A stretch of DNA of 64,000 nt from an uncultured SAR86 cluster bacterium (GCA_902628925.1 CACOPA010000007.1:1-64000), one strand, 5' to 3'; positions 1 to 11,033 are shown, counted from the first letter of the stretch. Translations and numbers: made by a program. Notes: generated from the sequence alone by a model not told the origin.

Positions 1-96
1 GGCCTACTCAAATTCGAGAGGGGAAAGCATTGATGAAAATGAAACTTGGCTCTCATCAGTTTTAGGTTATTAAAAAAAAATTTTTGGAGAAATTTT
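1..96 (+). promoter_or_regulatory. Leader of the B12 receptor gene, possible riboswitch tail
   Basis: No gene is visible here. The leader can fold: GAGAG near position 16 can pair with CTCTC near position 50, or TGATGA near 32 with TCATCA near 53, so two hairpins compete. A purine-rich GGGGAAAG stretch lies between. Genes for B12 receptors are often preceded by a cobalamin riboswitch, and one would have to start left of the window edge. A GGAGA ribosome-binding site ends at 90 and sets the start at 97. The riboswitch idea is only an inference, because the diagnostic core is not clearly present in what can be seen. Confidence 0.25.
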
Positions 97-1995
97 ATGA
101 ACATAAGATTTGTATCTTTTAGTTTTTTGGCTCTATTGCTTTCATCAATTATGAAAGCAGAAATTGATGAAACAATTGTAGCTGCATCTTTGTTTCCAGT
201 AAGTATTGATGATTCTGCAAATTCAATAAATGTTATATCAGCCGAAGATATTGAGAATACTCCTCACTTAAATCTTGCAGATTTACTTAGAGATCTTCCT
301 GGCATATCTGTTAGTCAAAGCGGTGTTCTAGGATCTCAAATTCAGATTAGAGTAAGAGGGAGTGAGGCAAATCATCTTCTTGTTCTTGTTGATGGAGTTG
401 AAGTTAATAATGCTTCCCAGAATGACGAATTTAATTGGGGAAACATCATTCCAACTGATATCGAAAAAATCGAAGTTATTCGCGGACCACAAAGTTCAAT
501 GTTTGGAAGCGATGCCATAGCTGGAGTTGTTAATATCATCACAAAACGTGCAACAACTTCCAAAAGTACAAATGTTTTCTCAGAGCTAGGCAGCTTTAAT
601 TCTCATAAGTATGGATTTAGTAATGGGGCGTCAAAAAGCAATTTTGATTTCCGTTTTGGAGCTACAAAATTTAAGACAGATGGCGCGAATATTTCTAGGT
701 TTGGAAATGAAAAAGATGGATACGAAAATGATTCCCTAAACTTTAAATCAAATTTAAAAATTAGTAATAGTTCTGAGCTTTCACTTATAGGAAGCTACAG
801 TTCGGGTAATAATGAATATGATGCTGATATAGATTTCGATGGTTTGGTGGATGATCAAGATAAATATGCTAAATTCAAGAATCATCACTTTGGTTTTAAA
901 TATAATTATCTTAATTCAGAGGGTAATTTAAGCCATCAGGTTTTAATTTCAGAATCAAACAATCAGAGCTCTGACTTTACTAATGATATCTTTGATACAA
1001 GAGTAAAGTCCTCAAAAAATCAGATTAGATCTGTTAGCACTCTTTTTTGGAATAACTCCAATCAACGTATTTCATTATTACTTGAGCATGAGAATGAGGA
1101 TTTTAAGCAACAGGGCCCGATTAATGATTACGGAATTTATGGCATCTTTGACCCTAATCAGCAACGTACAAGAAAAACTGAAAGCGCATCAATTGAATAC
1201 AGAACTAAACTTGATCAAGGGTCTATTTTTGCAGTGAGCTCGCGCTACGATAAGAATTCTCAATTTAAAAATGGAACTACTGCAAAAGCAGAATTGATTG
1301 TAACCTTATCTAAATCATTAAAATTAAGAGGTAGCTATGGCACGGCGATAAAGAATCCAACTTTCACTGAGCGTTTTGGCTACTATACCAATTTTATTGG
1401 TAATCCAGATTTACAGCCGGAGTATTCAAAAAATTTAGATCTTGGATTTGATTTTGATTTGCAAAATTACAACAGTTTATTTTCAGCTACATTATTTAAA
1501 TCTAGATTGGTTGATGAGATTAATGGAAATTTCTTAGATCCAGTTACTTTTGGCTATACAGCCATCAACTTGGAAGGTAAGAGTCTTAGAGAAGGAGTCG
1601 AGTTGAATTTTTCTAGAAAGCTTTCTGAGAGATTTAAAATTAATGGATCCTATACCTATACTGATTCCATCGAACCTAACTCAAAGAGGATATACGTTGA
1701 TGAACTTAGAAGACCAAAGCATATTTCAAGCCTTAATATAAATTGGAATTCATCCAATATATTGTTTCTGACCGCTAATATTAGGCACAGAAGTTCACAA
1801 ATTGATATAGTCTTTCCTAATAGAGTCGCCTTACCTGAAGTTACACTACTGAATATAAACGCAAAATATAAATTGAAAAATAAATTTATCATCAACTTCC
1901 AACTTAATAATTTGCTTGATAAGTCATACGAAGAAGTTTATGGGTATAGAGCTTTAGGCTTTTCAGCACATCTTGGAATAAGGTATCAATTTTAG
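97..1995 (+). CDS. btuB: TonB-dependent outer-membrane receptor, BtuB-like (cobalamin)
   Basis: Outer-membrane active-transport receptor, probably for vitamin B12. I place the start at ATG 97 rather than the upstream in-frame TTG at 46, because a GGAGA site lies just before 97 and the protein then opens with a normal signal peptide ending near the sequence SSIMKAE. Directly after it is a TonB-box-like stretch (DETIVAA), then a plug domain with the usual features (DLLRDLPGI, VRGS, VLVDGVEVN, VEVIRGPQS-like IEVIRGPQSSMFGSDA, GVVNIITKR). The rest is a 22-strand-type barrel ending in LGIRYQF with the expected terminal aromatic residue. The mature size (632 codons) suits the BtuB group. The substrate is inferred from the adenosyltransferase 10 bases downstream; other corrinoids or a different ligand remain possible. 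Confidence 0.8.
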   Translation: MNIRFVSFSFLALLLSSIMKAEIDETIVAASLFPVSIDDSANSINVISAEDIENTPHLNLADLLRDLPGISVSQSGVLGSQIQIRVRGSEANHLLVLVDGVEVNNASQNDEFNWGNIIPTDIEKIEVIRGPQSSMFGSDAIAGVVNIITKRATTSKSTNVFSELGSFNSHKYGFSNGASKSNFDFRFGATKFKTDGANISRFGNEKDGYENDSLNFKSNLKISNSSELSLIGSYSSGNNEYDADIDFDGLVDDQDKYAKFKNHHFGFKYNYLNSEGNLSHQVLISESNNQSSDFTNDIFDTRVKSSKNQIRSVSTLFWNNSNQRISLLLEHENEDFKQQGPINDYGIYGIFDPNQQRTRKTESASIEYRTKLDQGSIFAVSSRYDKNSQFKNGTTAKAELIVTLSKSLKLRGSYGTAIKNPTFTERFGYYTNFIGNPDLQPEYSKNLDLGFDFDLQNYNSLFSATLFKSRLVDEINGNFLDPVTFGYTAINLEGKSLREGVELNFSRKLSERFKINGSYTYTDSIEPNSKRIYVDELRRPKHISSLNINWNSSNILFLTANIRHRSSQIDIVFPNRVALPEVTLLNINAKYKLKNKFIINFQLNNLLDKSYEEVYGYRALGFSAHLGIRYQF

Positions 1996-2005
1996 GAAAG
2001 GGCAA

Positions 2006-2611
2006 TTGAAAAACAAAGGTCACACTTCTCATAAAACTAAAATGGAAAAGCTCAAAAAAAATGTTGATGCTTCAATATCTGCAGCTACTATTGATAAGGG
2101 TGTTGGTATTTTGCTTACTGGTAATGGCAAGGGAAAATCAAGTTCAGCTTTTGGAATGGTAATGCGCGCACTTGGGTATGGATATAAAGTTGCAGTTATT
2201 CAATTTTTAAAAGGAGCACAATCATCTGGAGAGGAAAAATTTATTCAAGACAATTTTCCTGAGGTCCTCTTTCATCAAATGAAGACCGGATATACATGGG
2301 ATACTCAAGATAGAGACAAGGATATAGCTGCTGCTATTTCTTCTTGGAAGGTAGCAAAAAAAGCTCTTGCAGATAAAAGTTTACATCTTGTGGTACTTGA
2401 CGAATTGACTTACATGTTAAGTTTTAATTATTTAAATGAGTCTAATGTCATTCAAGCACTAAAAAATAGACCACAAAATCAGTCAGTAGTTATAACTGGA
2501 AGAGGGGGAGGTAAAAAGTTAAAGAATTGGGCTGATACCGTTTCAGAAGTAAGAGATATTAAGCATGCATTTAATTCTCAAATTATGGCAAGAAAAGGTG
2601 TCGATTATTAA
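2006..2611 (+). CDS. cobO: Cob(I)alamin adenosyltransferase, CobO/BtuR type
   Basis: Transfers the adenosyl group of ATP to the cobalt of reduced corrinoids, making coenzyme B12 in the cytoplasm. The P-loop is plain at residues 39-46 (GNGKGKSS), followed by AFGMVMRALGYG and the VAVIQFLKG strand typical of the CobA/CobO/BtuR family; the VLDELTYML segment is the Walker B region. Length of 201 residues is normal. The start is a TTG at 2006, supported by a GGAAAGGG purine run ending a few bases before it; no better in-frame ATG keeps the N-terminal arm. The gene lies 10 bases after the receptor gene, so the two are almost surely co-transcribed. No de novo corrin pathway gene is nearby, so it most likely serves salvage. 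Confidence 0.9.
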   Translation: MKNKGHTSHKTKMEKLKKNVDASISAATIDKGVGILLTGNGKGKSSSAFGMVMRALGYGYKVAVIQFLKGAQSSGEEKFIQDNFPEVLFHQMKTGYTWDTQDRDKDIAAAISSWKVAKKALADKSLHLVVLDELTYMLSFNYLNESNVIQALKNRPQNQSVVITGRGGGKKLKNWADTVSEVRDIKHAFNSQIMARKGVDY

Positions 2612-2658
2612 ACCTACTAGGGAATTAATACTAGAGGTGTGATTTAATAAATCTATTC

Positions 2659-3138
2659 ATGAATAAGAGTTTATTGCTACTTGTTGGTCTATTGATTGTC
2701 AGCCGACTGATAGGCCTGCCCACTAATTTTTCGCCAATGTTAGCGGTCGCAATTTTTATGCCTCGCTTAACAAGCCGAAAAAGTATTCAATCATTTTTAC
2801 CTGCTGGAGTAATGTTACTTACGAGCATATTTTTGCCCCCAGTAGACTTATTAATTTTATTTTGTATTATCTTTATTTTTATCATTACCCCAATAGTAAG
2901 TAGACAGATAAATGATCTTGTTTATAGCTGTATAAGCAATGTTCTTTTATGGTTTTTTGTAGTTAATGGCGCCGTATGGATATCTGGTGGCGGCTCCTTA
3001 ATTGAAACATATATTGCGGCAATACCTTTTGATTTCAGGCTGCTGTTAAGTACGAGTTTATATCTTCTGCTTTTTAATACTCTAGAAAAGTTTGTTAAAG
3101 CACATTCTCAACATAACAAAAAAATCTTAGATTCTTAA
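2659..3138 (+). CDS. Small membrane protein, DUF6580-like putative transporter
   Basis: A 159-residue inner-membrane protein with about five hydrophobic segments. The N-terminal RLIGLPTNFSPMLAVAIF resembles the conserved opening of DUF6580 proteins, which are annotated as putative transport proteins (arginine, then an NFSP/NFTP motif inside the first helix). The charge pattern and short loops look like a compact, ECF S-component-sized carrier, but I do not see an established substrate motif. It follows cobO by 47 bases, with no strong ribosome-binding site near ATG 2659. Its place in the cassette suggests that it moves B12 or a precursor across the inner membrane where BtuCD is not encoded. 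That role is an inference. Confidence 0.6.
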   Translation: MNKSLLLLVGLLIVSRLIGLPTNFSPMLAVAIFMPRLTSRKSIQSFLPAGVMLLTSIFLPPVDLLILFCIIFIFIITPIVSRQINDLVYSCISNVLLWFFVVNGAVWISGGGSLIETYIAAIPFDFRLLLSTSLYLLLFNTLEKFVKAHSQHNKKILDS

Positions 3139-3165
3139 AAAGATATCCATAAAGATATCAAGAAT

Positions 3166-3891
3166 TTATTCAGCTCTTAATATTAATAAGATTGCCAATA
3201 CGGAAAGCAAAAACTTTAAAACAGTTTGAAAAAGTTTAAAGTCAATCTTATTAATTAATCTTTTTCCAACTTTCGTGCCGAGATAACCCATCAAGCCAAG
3301 AAAAACGATCAGAGGAATATAGCTTAATAACGAGAAACCAATAACACTTATAAATAATATAATTTTTATTGAATGCTGAAAGACCATCACCAGCCCATGA
3401 TTGGCCACCAACGACTCTGGTGATAAATTTTTTAGTCTCATAAAGGCTGTGACTATTGGTCCATTTGCACCTATAAAAATACCGGCGACTCCTGCAAGCA
3501 AGCCACAAATCAAATCATTTGCTAAGCCATGCTTAATAAATTTATTGATTGGCACCCAGGTTAGAAAAAGAATTGAACAACCAATGATTAAGGTAAGAAT
3601 ATATTCATCAAGGTTTTGAAAAATAAATATCGCGATCAATGACCCAATAAATGAAGCCCATAAAATAGTTTTTAAAATCCCAAAGTCAATATGCTCCTTA
3701 TAGACATATACTCTAGAAATATTGTTAAGAAGCTGAACAGAGGCATGCAAGGGTATCAATGCTGATGCACCCACAAATTGCCCCAGGGATGCAAGCATAA
3801 TCATGCCTCCACCCACACTAAATATGGCAGTAATCATTGAAGTAAAAAATGAAATAGCTCCAAGAATTAAGTAGATCTCAAGAGACATCAA
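3166..3891 (-). CDS. TauE/SafE (TSUP) family sulfite/organic anion permease
   Basis: A 241-residue integral membrane protein with about eight helices. The first repeat has the family signature region GGGMIMLASL after the first helix, and the second repeat has GANGPIVTAF at the matching place, which is the internal duplication seen in TauE/SafE proteins. These proteins export or import small sulfur-containing or organic anions; the substrate cannot be told from sequence. The start overlaps the small gene upstream by 14 bases, so it belongs to the S9 peptidase operon. A second Met two codons on (3888) is an equally possible start. It converges on the B12 cassette with 27 bases between. Confidence 0.85.
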   Translation of the reverse strand: MMSLEIYLILGAISFFTSMITAIFSVGGGMIMLASLGQFVGASALIPLHASVQLLNNISRVYVYKEHIDFGILKTILWASFIGSLIAIFIFQNLDEYILTLIIGCSILFLTWVPINKFIKHGLANDLICGLLAGVAGIFIGANGPIVTAFMRLKNLSPESLVANHGLVMVFQHSIKIILFISVIGFSLLSYIPLIVFLGLMGYLGTKVGKRLINKIDFKLFQTVLKFLLSVLAILLILRAE

Positions 3892-4168
3892 GGTACTTAT
3901 TTATTTTTTTAAGAAATCTTCTAAGTGATTTAGTGATTTCTTTTTCTTTTAGATTTTCGATAACTTCTGATTGCGAATAACCGTCCCAAAAGTGAAGCTC
4001 ATAATTTTCTTTAACTTGCTTTATTTCAATTGATGGCGGATCAACATTATTTTCATCAATTACAAAGATTTGTATGTTCTCATCAATTGTAAGATCAATT
4101 TTTTCTAGGTTGGTAAAATAAGATTTAATTTGATTCTCAATTCTTTTAGAGAGAGGAAATTCATACAT
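3878..4168 (-). CDS. Hypothetical 96-residue protein
   Basis: I do not recognise this protein. It is short, acidic to neutral, rich in Glu, Lys, Asn and Ile, with no signal peptide or membrane helix, so it is probably cytoplasmic. It has a beta-like first half (IDLTIDENIQIFVID) and a helical, lysine-rich end. It sits 4 bases after the stop of the S9 peptidase and overlaps the TSUP gene by 14 bases on the same strand, which argues that it is a real, translationally coupled gene. No function can be assigned. Confidence 0.6.
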   Translation of the reverse strand: MYEFPLSKRIENQIKSYFTNLEKIDLTIDENIQIFVIDENNVDPPSIEIKQVKENYELHFWDGYSQSEVIENLKEKEITKSLRRFLKKINKYLDVS

Positions 4169-4172
4169 AGCA

Positions 4173-6107
4173 TTAAAGGTGCTCCCTCAAAAATAAAACC
4201 ACTGCTTGCTGATAAATATCGCGATTTTCTTTTTTTCTATATCCGTGTCCTTCATTAAGTGCATTCATGTACCAAACTTTTTTACCGTTTTCTCTTAAGG
4301 CAGCTACTATTTGTTCAGCTTCTGTAACTGGCACCCTAGGATCATTTTCTCCTTGAACAACAAATAACGGAACTTTAATTTTATCTACATTATTATTTGG
4401 ACTTATCGATTGAAGAAACTTTTCCATTTCTGGATCACGCTCATCACCATATTCAACTCGCCTCAAATCACGCCTGTAATCTTTTGTATTTTTGAGGAAA
4501 GTAACAAAGTTTGAGATGCCTACAATATCTACTGCTGCTTTCAATCTATCACTATAATGAACTGCACTTGCAAGGACCATGTACCCTCCGTAAGAGCCCC
4601 CGTAAACAGCAACTCGTTCACTATCCAGGCTAGGTTGTGTTTCAATCCAATCAAGCAAGGCACCAATATCTTTAACTGAATTCTCTCGATTAAACCCGTT
4701 ATCAAGTGAGAGATATTCTTTTCCATAACCTTCGCTGCCACGAACATTTGGAGTTATGACCGCAGCATTAAGATTTTTTATCCATAACTGGAATGTACTG
4801 CTAAATCTAGGTCTTGATTGCCCCTCGGGACCACCATGAATATAAATTATTACCGGTTGAGGTTCTTCAGTCTTATTGGCGTATATAAATGCAGGAATCT
4901 TTCTGCTATCAAATGAAGGATAACGAATAAGCTTAGGCTCAACAAACTTTGAGGTATCTAATCCTCCCACTTCAGAGAAAGTCCAACGTGTTAGGTTGCC
5001 ATAACCAAGAGGATTACTTTTGAGATCAAGCACATGAGCATCCGACGGAGATTGGAAAGTATTTATTGTTAGACCTAAGGATTTATTATTTCTGTTAAAT
5101 TCCATGCCTCCTATCAAACCAATAGGAATTGATTTAACTTTTTTGTATTTAAATGTCTGAGGGTTAAGTAAATATAGCGAACTGTAGCCATTTTCATTCA
5201 CTATAAATGCAGCTCTGTCTCCTCTTTGATTAATTGCAAAACCATCGACATCCCAAGAAATATCTTTTGAAATGACTATTATTTCTTCAGTATTAAGGTT
5301 TTTGTATGCAAGCTGATTATATTCTGCAAATCTATCCGTAATAAAGAATAAGCCTTGATCGTTTTTATCAAATGCTAGGGCAGCATTCACAGAGGATTCA
5401 TTTTCATTACCAAGTACTAATTTCTTTTGCTTAGATTTAAGATCAATAATATAAGCTTTTGAATTTGCAACAGATATATAATTTTGGACCAATACTTTAC
5501 TATCATCTTTTGCCCAGTCACTTGCTCCCCACCAACTTCCGTCAGAAGATTTAAGGAGTATCTTTGCTTTGTCAGGATTCTCCACACTCATCAACCAAAT
5601 ATCATTTGATCTTCCGTTTCGCCTCGTGCTCTGAAAAGCAATCATGTCTCCACCATTACTCCACAATGGACCACCATTTCTTGAGCTACCATCAGTCAGC
5701 AACTTAGATTCACCATTGTCAGTATCTAATAAATAAATTTGTGCATTTTCAGTACCGCCTTTATCCATTGTGAAAGCAATGGAAGAATTATTAGGATTGG
5801 TTGAAATAGAACCTAAAGGCTCTTGAAAAAAAGTAACTTGTTGTCGTGAAGCTCCTGGCGACTCTACAGAATGGAGCTGACTGACATTTCTAAATCTTGT
5901 GGTAATAAAAATTCCATTGTCATGGTTAAAACCTCTAAATCCGGCGGAGCGAACATTCTGAAATTTTGATAAATCATCCTTTATTGATTGTGGAATTATT
6001 GGGATATCCTCAAGAATTAAATTGCCATTGTTTTCAGTTCTTGCTTCTTGCGCATCCAAGATAAAAACCAGGTTTAAACAAAGGAACCATAAGATACTCT
6101 TTTTCAT
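4173..6107 (-). CDS. S9 family prolyl oligopeptidase/acylaminoacyl peptidase
   Basis: Serine peptidase that cleaves short peptides, probably in the periplasm. An N-terminal signal peptide (MKKSILWFLCLNLVFILDAQ) precedes a beta-propeller with WD40/TolB-like repeats, then an alpha/beta-hydrolase domain from about residue 400. The nucleophile is Ser505 in GGSYGGY, the acid is Asp589 in GENDPRVP, and the base is His621 in NEGHGY. The IYIHGGPEGQ segment provides the oxyanion region. The 644-residue length fits secreted S9 enzymes of marine bacteria, which use peptides as carbon and nitrogen. It heads a three-gene minus-strand operon and diverges from the monooxygenase at 6293. Confidence 0.9.
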   Translation of the reverse strand: MKKSILWFLCLNLVFILDAQEARTENNGNLILEDIPIIPQSIKDDLSKFQNVRSAGFRGFNHDNGIFITTRFRNVSQLHSVESPGASRQQVTFFQEPLGSISTNPNNSSIAFTMDKGGTENAQIYLLDTDNGESKLLTDGSSRNGGPLWSNGGDMIAFQSTRRNGRSNDIWLMSVENPDKAKILLKSSDGSWWGASDWAKDDSKVLVQNYISVANSKAYIIDLKSKQKKLVLGNENESSVNAALAFDKNDQGLFFITDRFAEYNQLAYKNLNTEEIIVISKDISWDVDGFAINQRGDRAAFIVNENGYSSLYLLNPQTFKYKKVKSIPIGLIGGMEFNRNNKSLGLTINTFQSPSDAHVLDLKSNPLGYGNLTRWTFSEVGGLDTSKFVEPKLIRYPSFDSRKIPAFIYANKTEEPQPVIIYIHGGPEGQSRPRFSSTFQLWIKNLNAAVITPNVRGSEGYGKEYLSLDNGFNRENSVKDIGALLDWIETQPSLDSERVAVYGGSYGGYMVLASAVHYSDRLKAAVDIVGISNFVTFLKNTKDYRRDLRRVEYGDERDPEMEKFLQSISPNNNVDKIKVPLFVVQGENDPRVPVTEAEQIVAALRENGKKVWYMNALNEGHGYRKKENRDIYQQAVVLFLREHL

Positions 6108-6250
6108 ACTTTTTACCCCATAAATCAGAATCTAATAATAACAAATAAATCCTAGTAGACTGCTGAGACATTTCAAAGCAAATTGATTCAAGCTAAGATA
6201 AGTTAATGAGCCTTTTTACAAATATTTCAAAACTTTCAGCTCATCGGATA

Positions 6251-6284
6251 TTTAGATTCTCAAAAGGAAAATCATTAATCTAAA
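6251..6284 (+). promoter_or_regulatory. Inverted repeat in the 5' leader of the monooxygenase gene
   Basis: TTTAGATT at 6251-6258 and AATCTAAA at 6277-6284 form an exact 8-base inverted repeat with an 18-base loop. The loop carries AAAAGGAAAA, the only Shine-Dalgarno-like run before ATG 6293. In linear form this run is too far from the start (about 25 bases); folding the stem would bring it close. It could also be a binding site for a dimeric regulator. AT-rich chance pairing is possible. Confidence 0.3.
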
Positions 6285-6292
6285 AATAACTT

Positions 6293-7771
6293 ATGTCAGA
6301 AAATCTAAAGGTAGCAATAATTGGTGCAGGAATGTCAGGCATCTTGGCTGCAATTAAACTTAAAGAATTTGGAATTAAAAACATAACTATTTTTGAAAAG
6401 GCAGATGGGGTAGGTGGAACCTGGAGAGATAATACTTATCCAGGCTTGCATTGTGACGTTCCATCTCATCATTACACTTATAGTTTTGAAAGAAATCCTA
6501 ATTGGTCAAATTATTATTCCTCTGGACCAGAGATTCGTAAGTATTTTGAGGGGATTTTTTTTAAAAATGATCTTGATCAAATTTGCATATTCAGGACTGA
6601 GATCATAAGTCTTTCTTTTAAAAAAGGTGTTTGGGAGATTACTACTAACAAGGAACAGACTTACAAAGCCGATATTGTAATTGGAGCAACAGGAGTTCTG
6701 CATCATCCACATTTGCCAAATATTGAAGGCATAAATAGTTTTAATGGGCATAAGTTTCATAGCGCTAGGTGGGATCATGAGCTTTCATTAAAAGATAAAA
6801 AGATAGGCGTTATTGGATCAGGGTCCACCGGGATACAAATAGTAAGTGCCTTATCTGGAAAATGTAAGCATTTGTACCATTTCCAAAGAACTGCACAATG
6901 GATGATGCCCCTTGAGAATGGAAGCTTCAGCGATGAAGAAAAGCTGTCATTCCAAGACCCTAAAAATCTAAGTGAAGCTATGAATTTTGAAGAATATTTT
7001 AATGCAGTCGAGATCTATTCTCAGGCTCTTCTTGATAAAGATTCGATCGGTGCCAATGAAATAGCTTTTGCATGTAAGGAAAATCTAGAAAAAAATATTC
7101 ATAATGAGGAACTTAAAAAAAGACTAACGCCTGATCACACACCGCTTTGCAAAAGGTTAATTTGGTCGTCAGATTATTATCCAGCAATACAAAAACCCGA
7201 ATGTACATTGATTACCGAGCCAATTAAAAAAATCATAAATCAGGGAATTGAATTATCAGACGACAACGTTATTGATCTTGATGTAATTGTCTTTGCAACA
7301 GGATTTAAGGTAGATCAATTTTTAAGACCGATTAAAACCTTTGGAATTGATGGAATTTCTTTGGATGATTACTGGAAAGAGTATCCAAAAGCTTATTTAT
7401 CGATTGCTATTCCTAAATTTCCAAATTTATTTTTATTAAATGGCCCGAATGGTCCTGTAGGAAATTTTTCTCTAATTGATATAGCTGAGCACCAAATGAA
7501 TTACATACTTGATTTAATTAAGATAATTAGAAATAGACAATGTCACATTGATGTTAAGAATGATATAACAGAAAGCTATGAAAGGGATCGGGCTGCGGCA
7601 GCAAAAAAAACTGTTTGGTACACAGGCGGTTGTACCAGCTGGTATCTAAATGCTGCAGGGATTCCGGCAAGCTGGCCATGGACTTACGAAGATTTTAAAA
7701 AAGAAATGTCTAAACCTGATTTAGAGGCATTTGAGCTAATTGAATTAGTAAAAAATCAGTCACAGTCTTAA
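6293..7771 (+). CDS. Flavin-dependent Baeyer-Villiger-type monooxygenase
   Basis: FAD- and NADPH-dependent oxygenase that probably inserts oxygen next to a ketone, giving an ester or lactone. The N-terminal FAD site is IGAGMSG (residues 10-16), followed by GGTWRDNTYPG, typical of the class. The Baeyer-Villiger fingerprint FxGxxxHxxxW(P/D) is present as FNGHKFHSARWD at residues 150-161. A second dinucleotide motif (IGSGSTGI, 174-181) binds NADPH, and a conserved FATGF stretch follows at about 339-343. The 492-residue length is normal. It is alone in its transcription unit, so its ketone substrate cannot be inferred. In oligotrophic marine bacteria such enzymes are usually linked to steroid or hydrocarbon breakdown. 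Confidence 0.88.
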   Translation: MSENLKVAIIGAGMSGILAAIKLKEFGIKNITIFEKADGVGGTWRDNTYPGLHCDVPSHHYTYSFERNPNWSNYYSSGPEIRKYFEGIFFKNDLDQICIFRTEIISLSFKKGVWEITTNKEQTYKADIVIGATGVLHHPHLPNIEGINSFNGHKFHSARWDHELSLKDKKIGVIGSGSTGIQIVSALSGKCKHLYHFQRTAQWMMPLENGSFSDEEKLSFQDPKNLSEAMNFEEYFNAVEIYSQALLDKDSIGANEIAFACKENLEKNIHNEELKKRLTPDHTPLCKRLIWSSDYYPAIQKPECTLITEPIKKIINQGIELSDDNVIDLDVIVFATGFKVDQFLRPIKTFGIDGISLDDYWKEYPKAYLSIAIPKFPNLFLLNGPNGPVGNFSLIDIAEHQMNYILDLIKIIRNRQCHIDVKNDITESYERDRAAAAKKTVWYTGGCTSWYLNAAGIPASWPWTYEDFKKEMSKPDLEAFELIELVKNQSQS

Positions 7772-7773
7772 TT

Positions 7774-7806
7774 CTTGTTGGCACTATGGTTGCAGCAAGA
7801 GTTTTT
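7774..7806 (+). terminator. Weak hairpin between convergent genes
   Basis: CTTGTTG at 7774-7780 can pair with CAGCAAG at 7793-7799 (one G-T pair) around a 12-base loop, followed by a run of five T at 7802-7806. It lies just after the stop of the monooxygenase gene and before the end of the convergent oxyR gene. The stem is short, so this is a tentative terminator. Confidence 0.35.
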
Positions 7807-7858
7807 GGACCTTTGTTTAATTGCATCTTTAGTTAAAATTTAATTCGATCCCCATACA

Positions 7859-8776
7859 CTATTTACTATCCATAAGATTCTTAGAGCGATTCTTTAAACA
7901 ATTTTTGAATAATACTTTTAATTTATTTATATTATCCTGACCGGAATATGTTTCCCTAAAGATCATCGCTATTTCTCTATGAGGACTTTTTTCGGATAGA
8001 TGCGAAGCATAAAGACCTTTCTTATTTTTAACTAATTGATTCAATGCCATTTCAGGTATTAGAGTTGTACCCATTTTGCCTTTAACTAGTTGGATCAATG
8101 TTTCGAGGTTTGATGCTTTGAGAGAATAGCTTGTATTTGAATCAATATTGCAAGCCTCCAAAATATGATCTTTTAAGCAGTGACCATCAACAAGAAGTAA
8201 AAGGTTTTTATCACTGAGTTGAGTTGCACTAATATTAGATTGGCCTGTTTTGTAATTTTTTTTGTAAGATATCCAGTAAAAATCTTCAGACCAGAATTTA
8301 ATACTTCTTAGCTCTCCAATGTCATAAGGTAATGCCAAAATTGCAAGGTCTAACTCACCCTCTTGAACTTTGTTTACCAGGACATTCGATTGATTTTCTT
8401 CAATATTTAAGTCTAAGAAAGAAAGGTCTTGTTTAATCTTGGGCAATACCAAAGGAAGTAAGTAGGGACTTATTGTAGGTATGATCCCAATTGAAAGAGA
8501 TTGGAGTTTCTCGCTTGAGAATGTTTTAGCAAGCTCATTAATCTCGAACATACCATGTTTAACATCCCTTGCTTTTTTTAGTATTTCTTTTCCAATTGAG
8601 GTAACAATAACTTTTTTGTTTGTTCTCTCAAAGATTTGTATTCCTAATTTCGTTTCTAATTCAGAAATTGCATTACTTAAGGTCGAAGGAGATATAAAAC
8701 ATGCATCTGCAGCCTTTTTAAAATGAAGAAATTTTTCGACTGAAAGGGCGTAATTTATTTGTTTAAATGAAAGCAT
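7859..8776 (-). CDS. oxyR: Hydrogen peroxide sensor OxyR (LysR family)
   Basis: Transcription factor that activates peroxide defence genes when oxidised. The N-terminal winged helix-turn-helix (about residues 1-60, with FKKAADACFISPSTLSNAI) is the LysR DNA-binding domain, followed by a periplasmic-binding-like sensor domain. The two redox cysteines are in the right place: Cys200 in DGHCLKD and Cys209 in LEAC, nine residues apart, matching Cys199 and Cys208 of E. coli OxyR. Length of 305 residues is normal. It is transcribed away from katG, its classic target, from a shared 109-base region, and very probably controls it. Confidence 0.93.
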   Translation of the reverse strand: MLSFKQINYALSVEKFLHFKKAADACFISPSTLSNAISELETKLGIQIFERTNKKVIVTSIGKEILKKARDVKHGMFEINELAKTFSSEKLQSLSIGIIPTISPYLLPLVLPKIKQDLSFLDLNIEENQSNVLVNKVQEGELDLAILALPYDIGELRSIKFWSEDFYWISYKKNYKTGQSNISATQLSDKNLLLLVDGHCLKDHILEACNIDSNTSYSLKASNLETLIQLVKGKMGTTLIPEMALNQLVKNKKGLYASHLSEKSPHREIAMIFRETYSGQDNINKLKVLFKNCLKNRSKNLMDSK

Positions 8777-11018
<2,242 letters not shown>

Positions 11019-11033
11019 TCAAAGACTCAATTT

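Noticed and set aside
46-96. TTG 46 as start of the TonB receptor
   Set aside because: It would put a charged extension before the signal peptide. GGAGA before ATG 97 marks the real start.
6206-6283. A 25-codon ORF upstream of the monooxygenase
   Set aside because: No membrane or signal character, no ribosome-binding site of note, and its end lies in the inverted repeat. Nothing supports translation.
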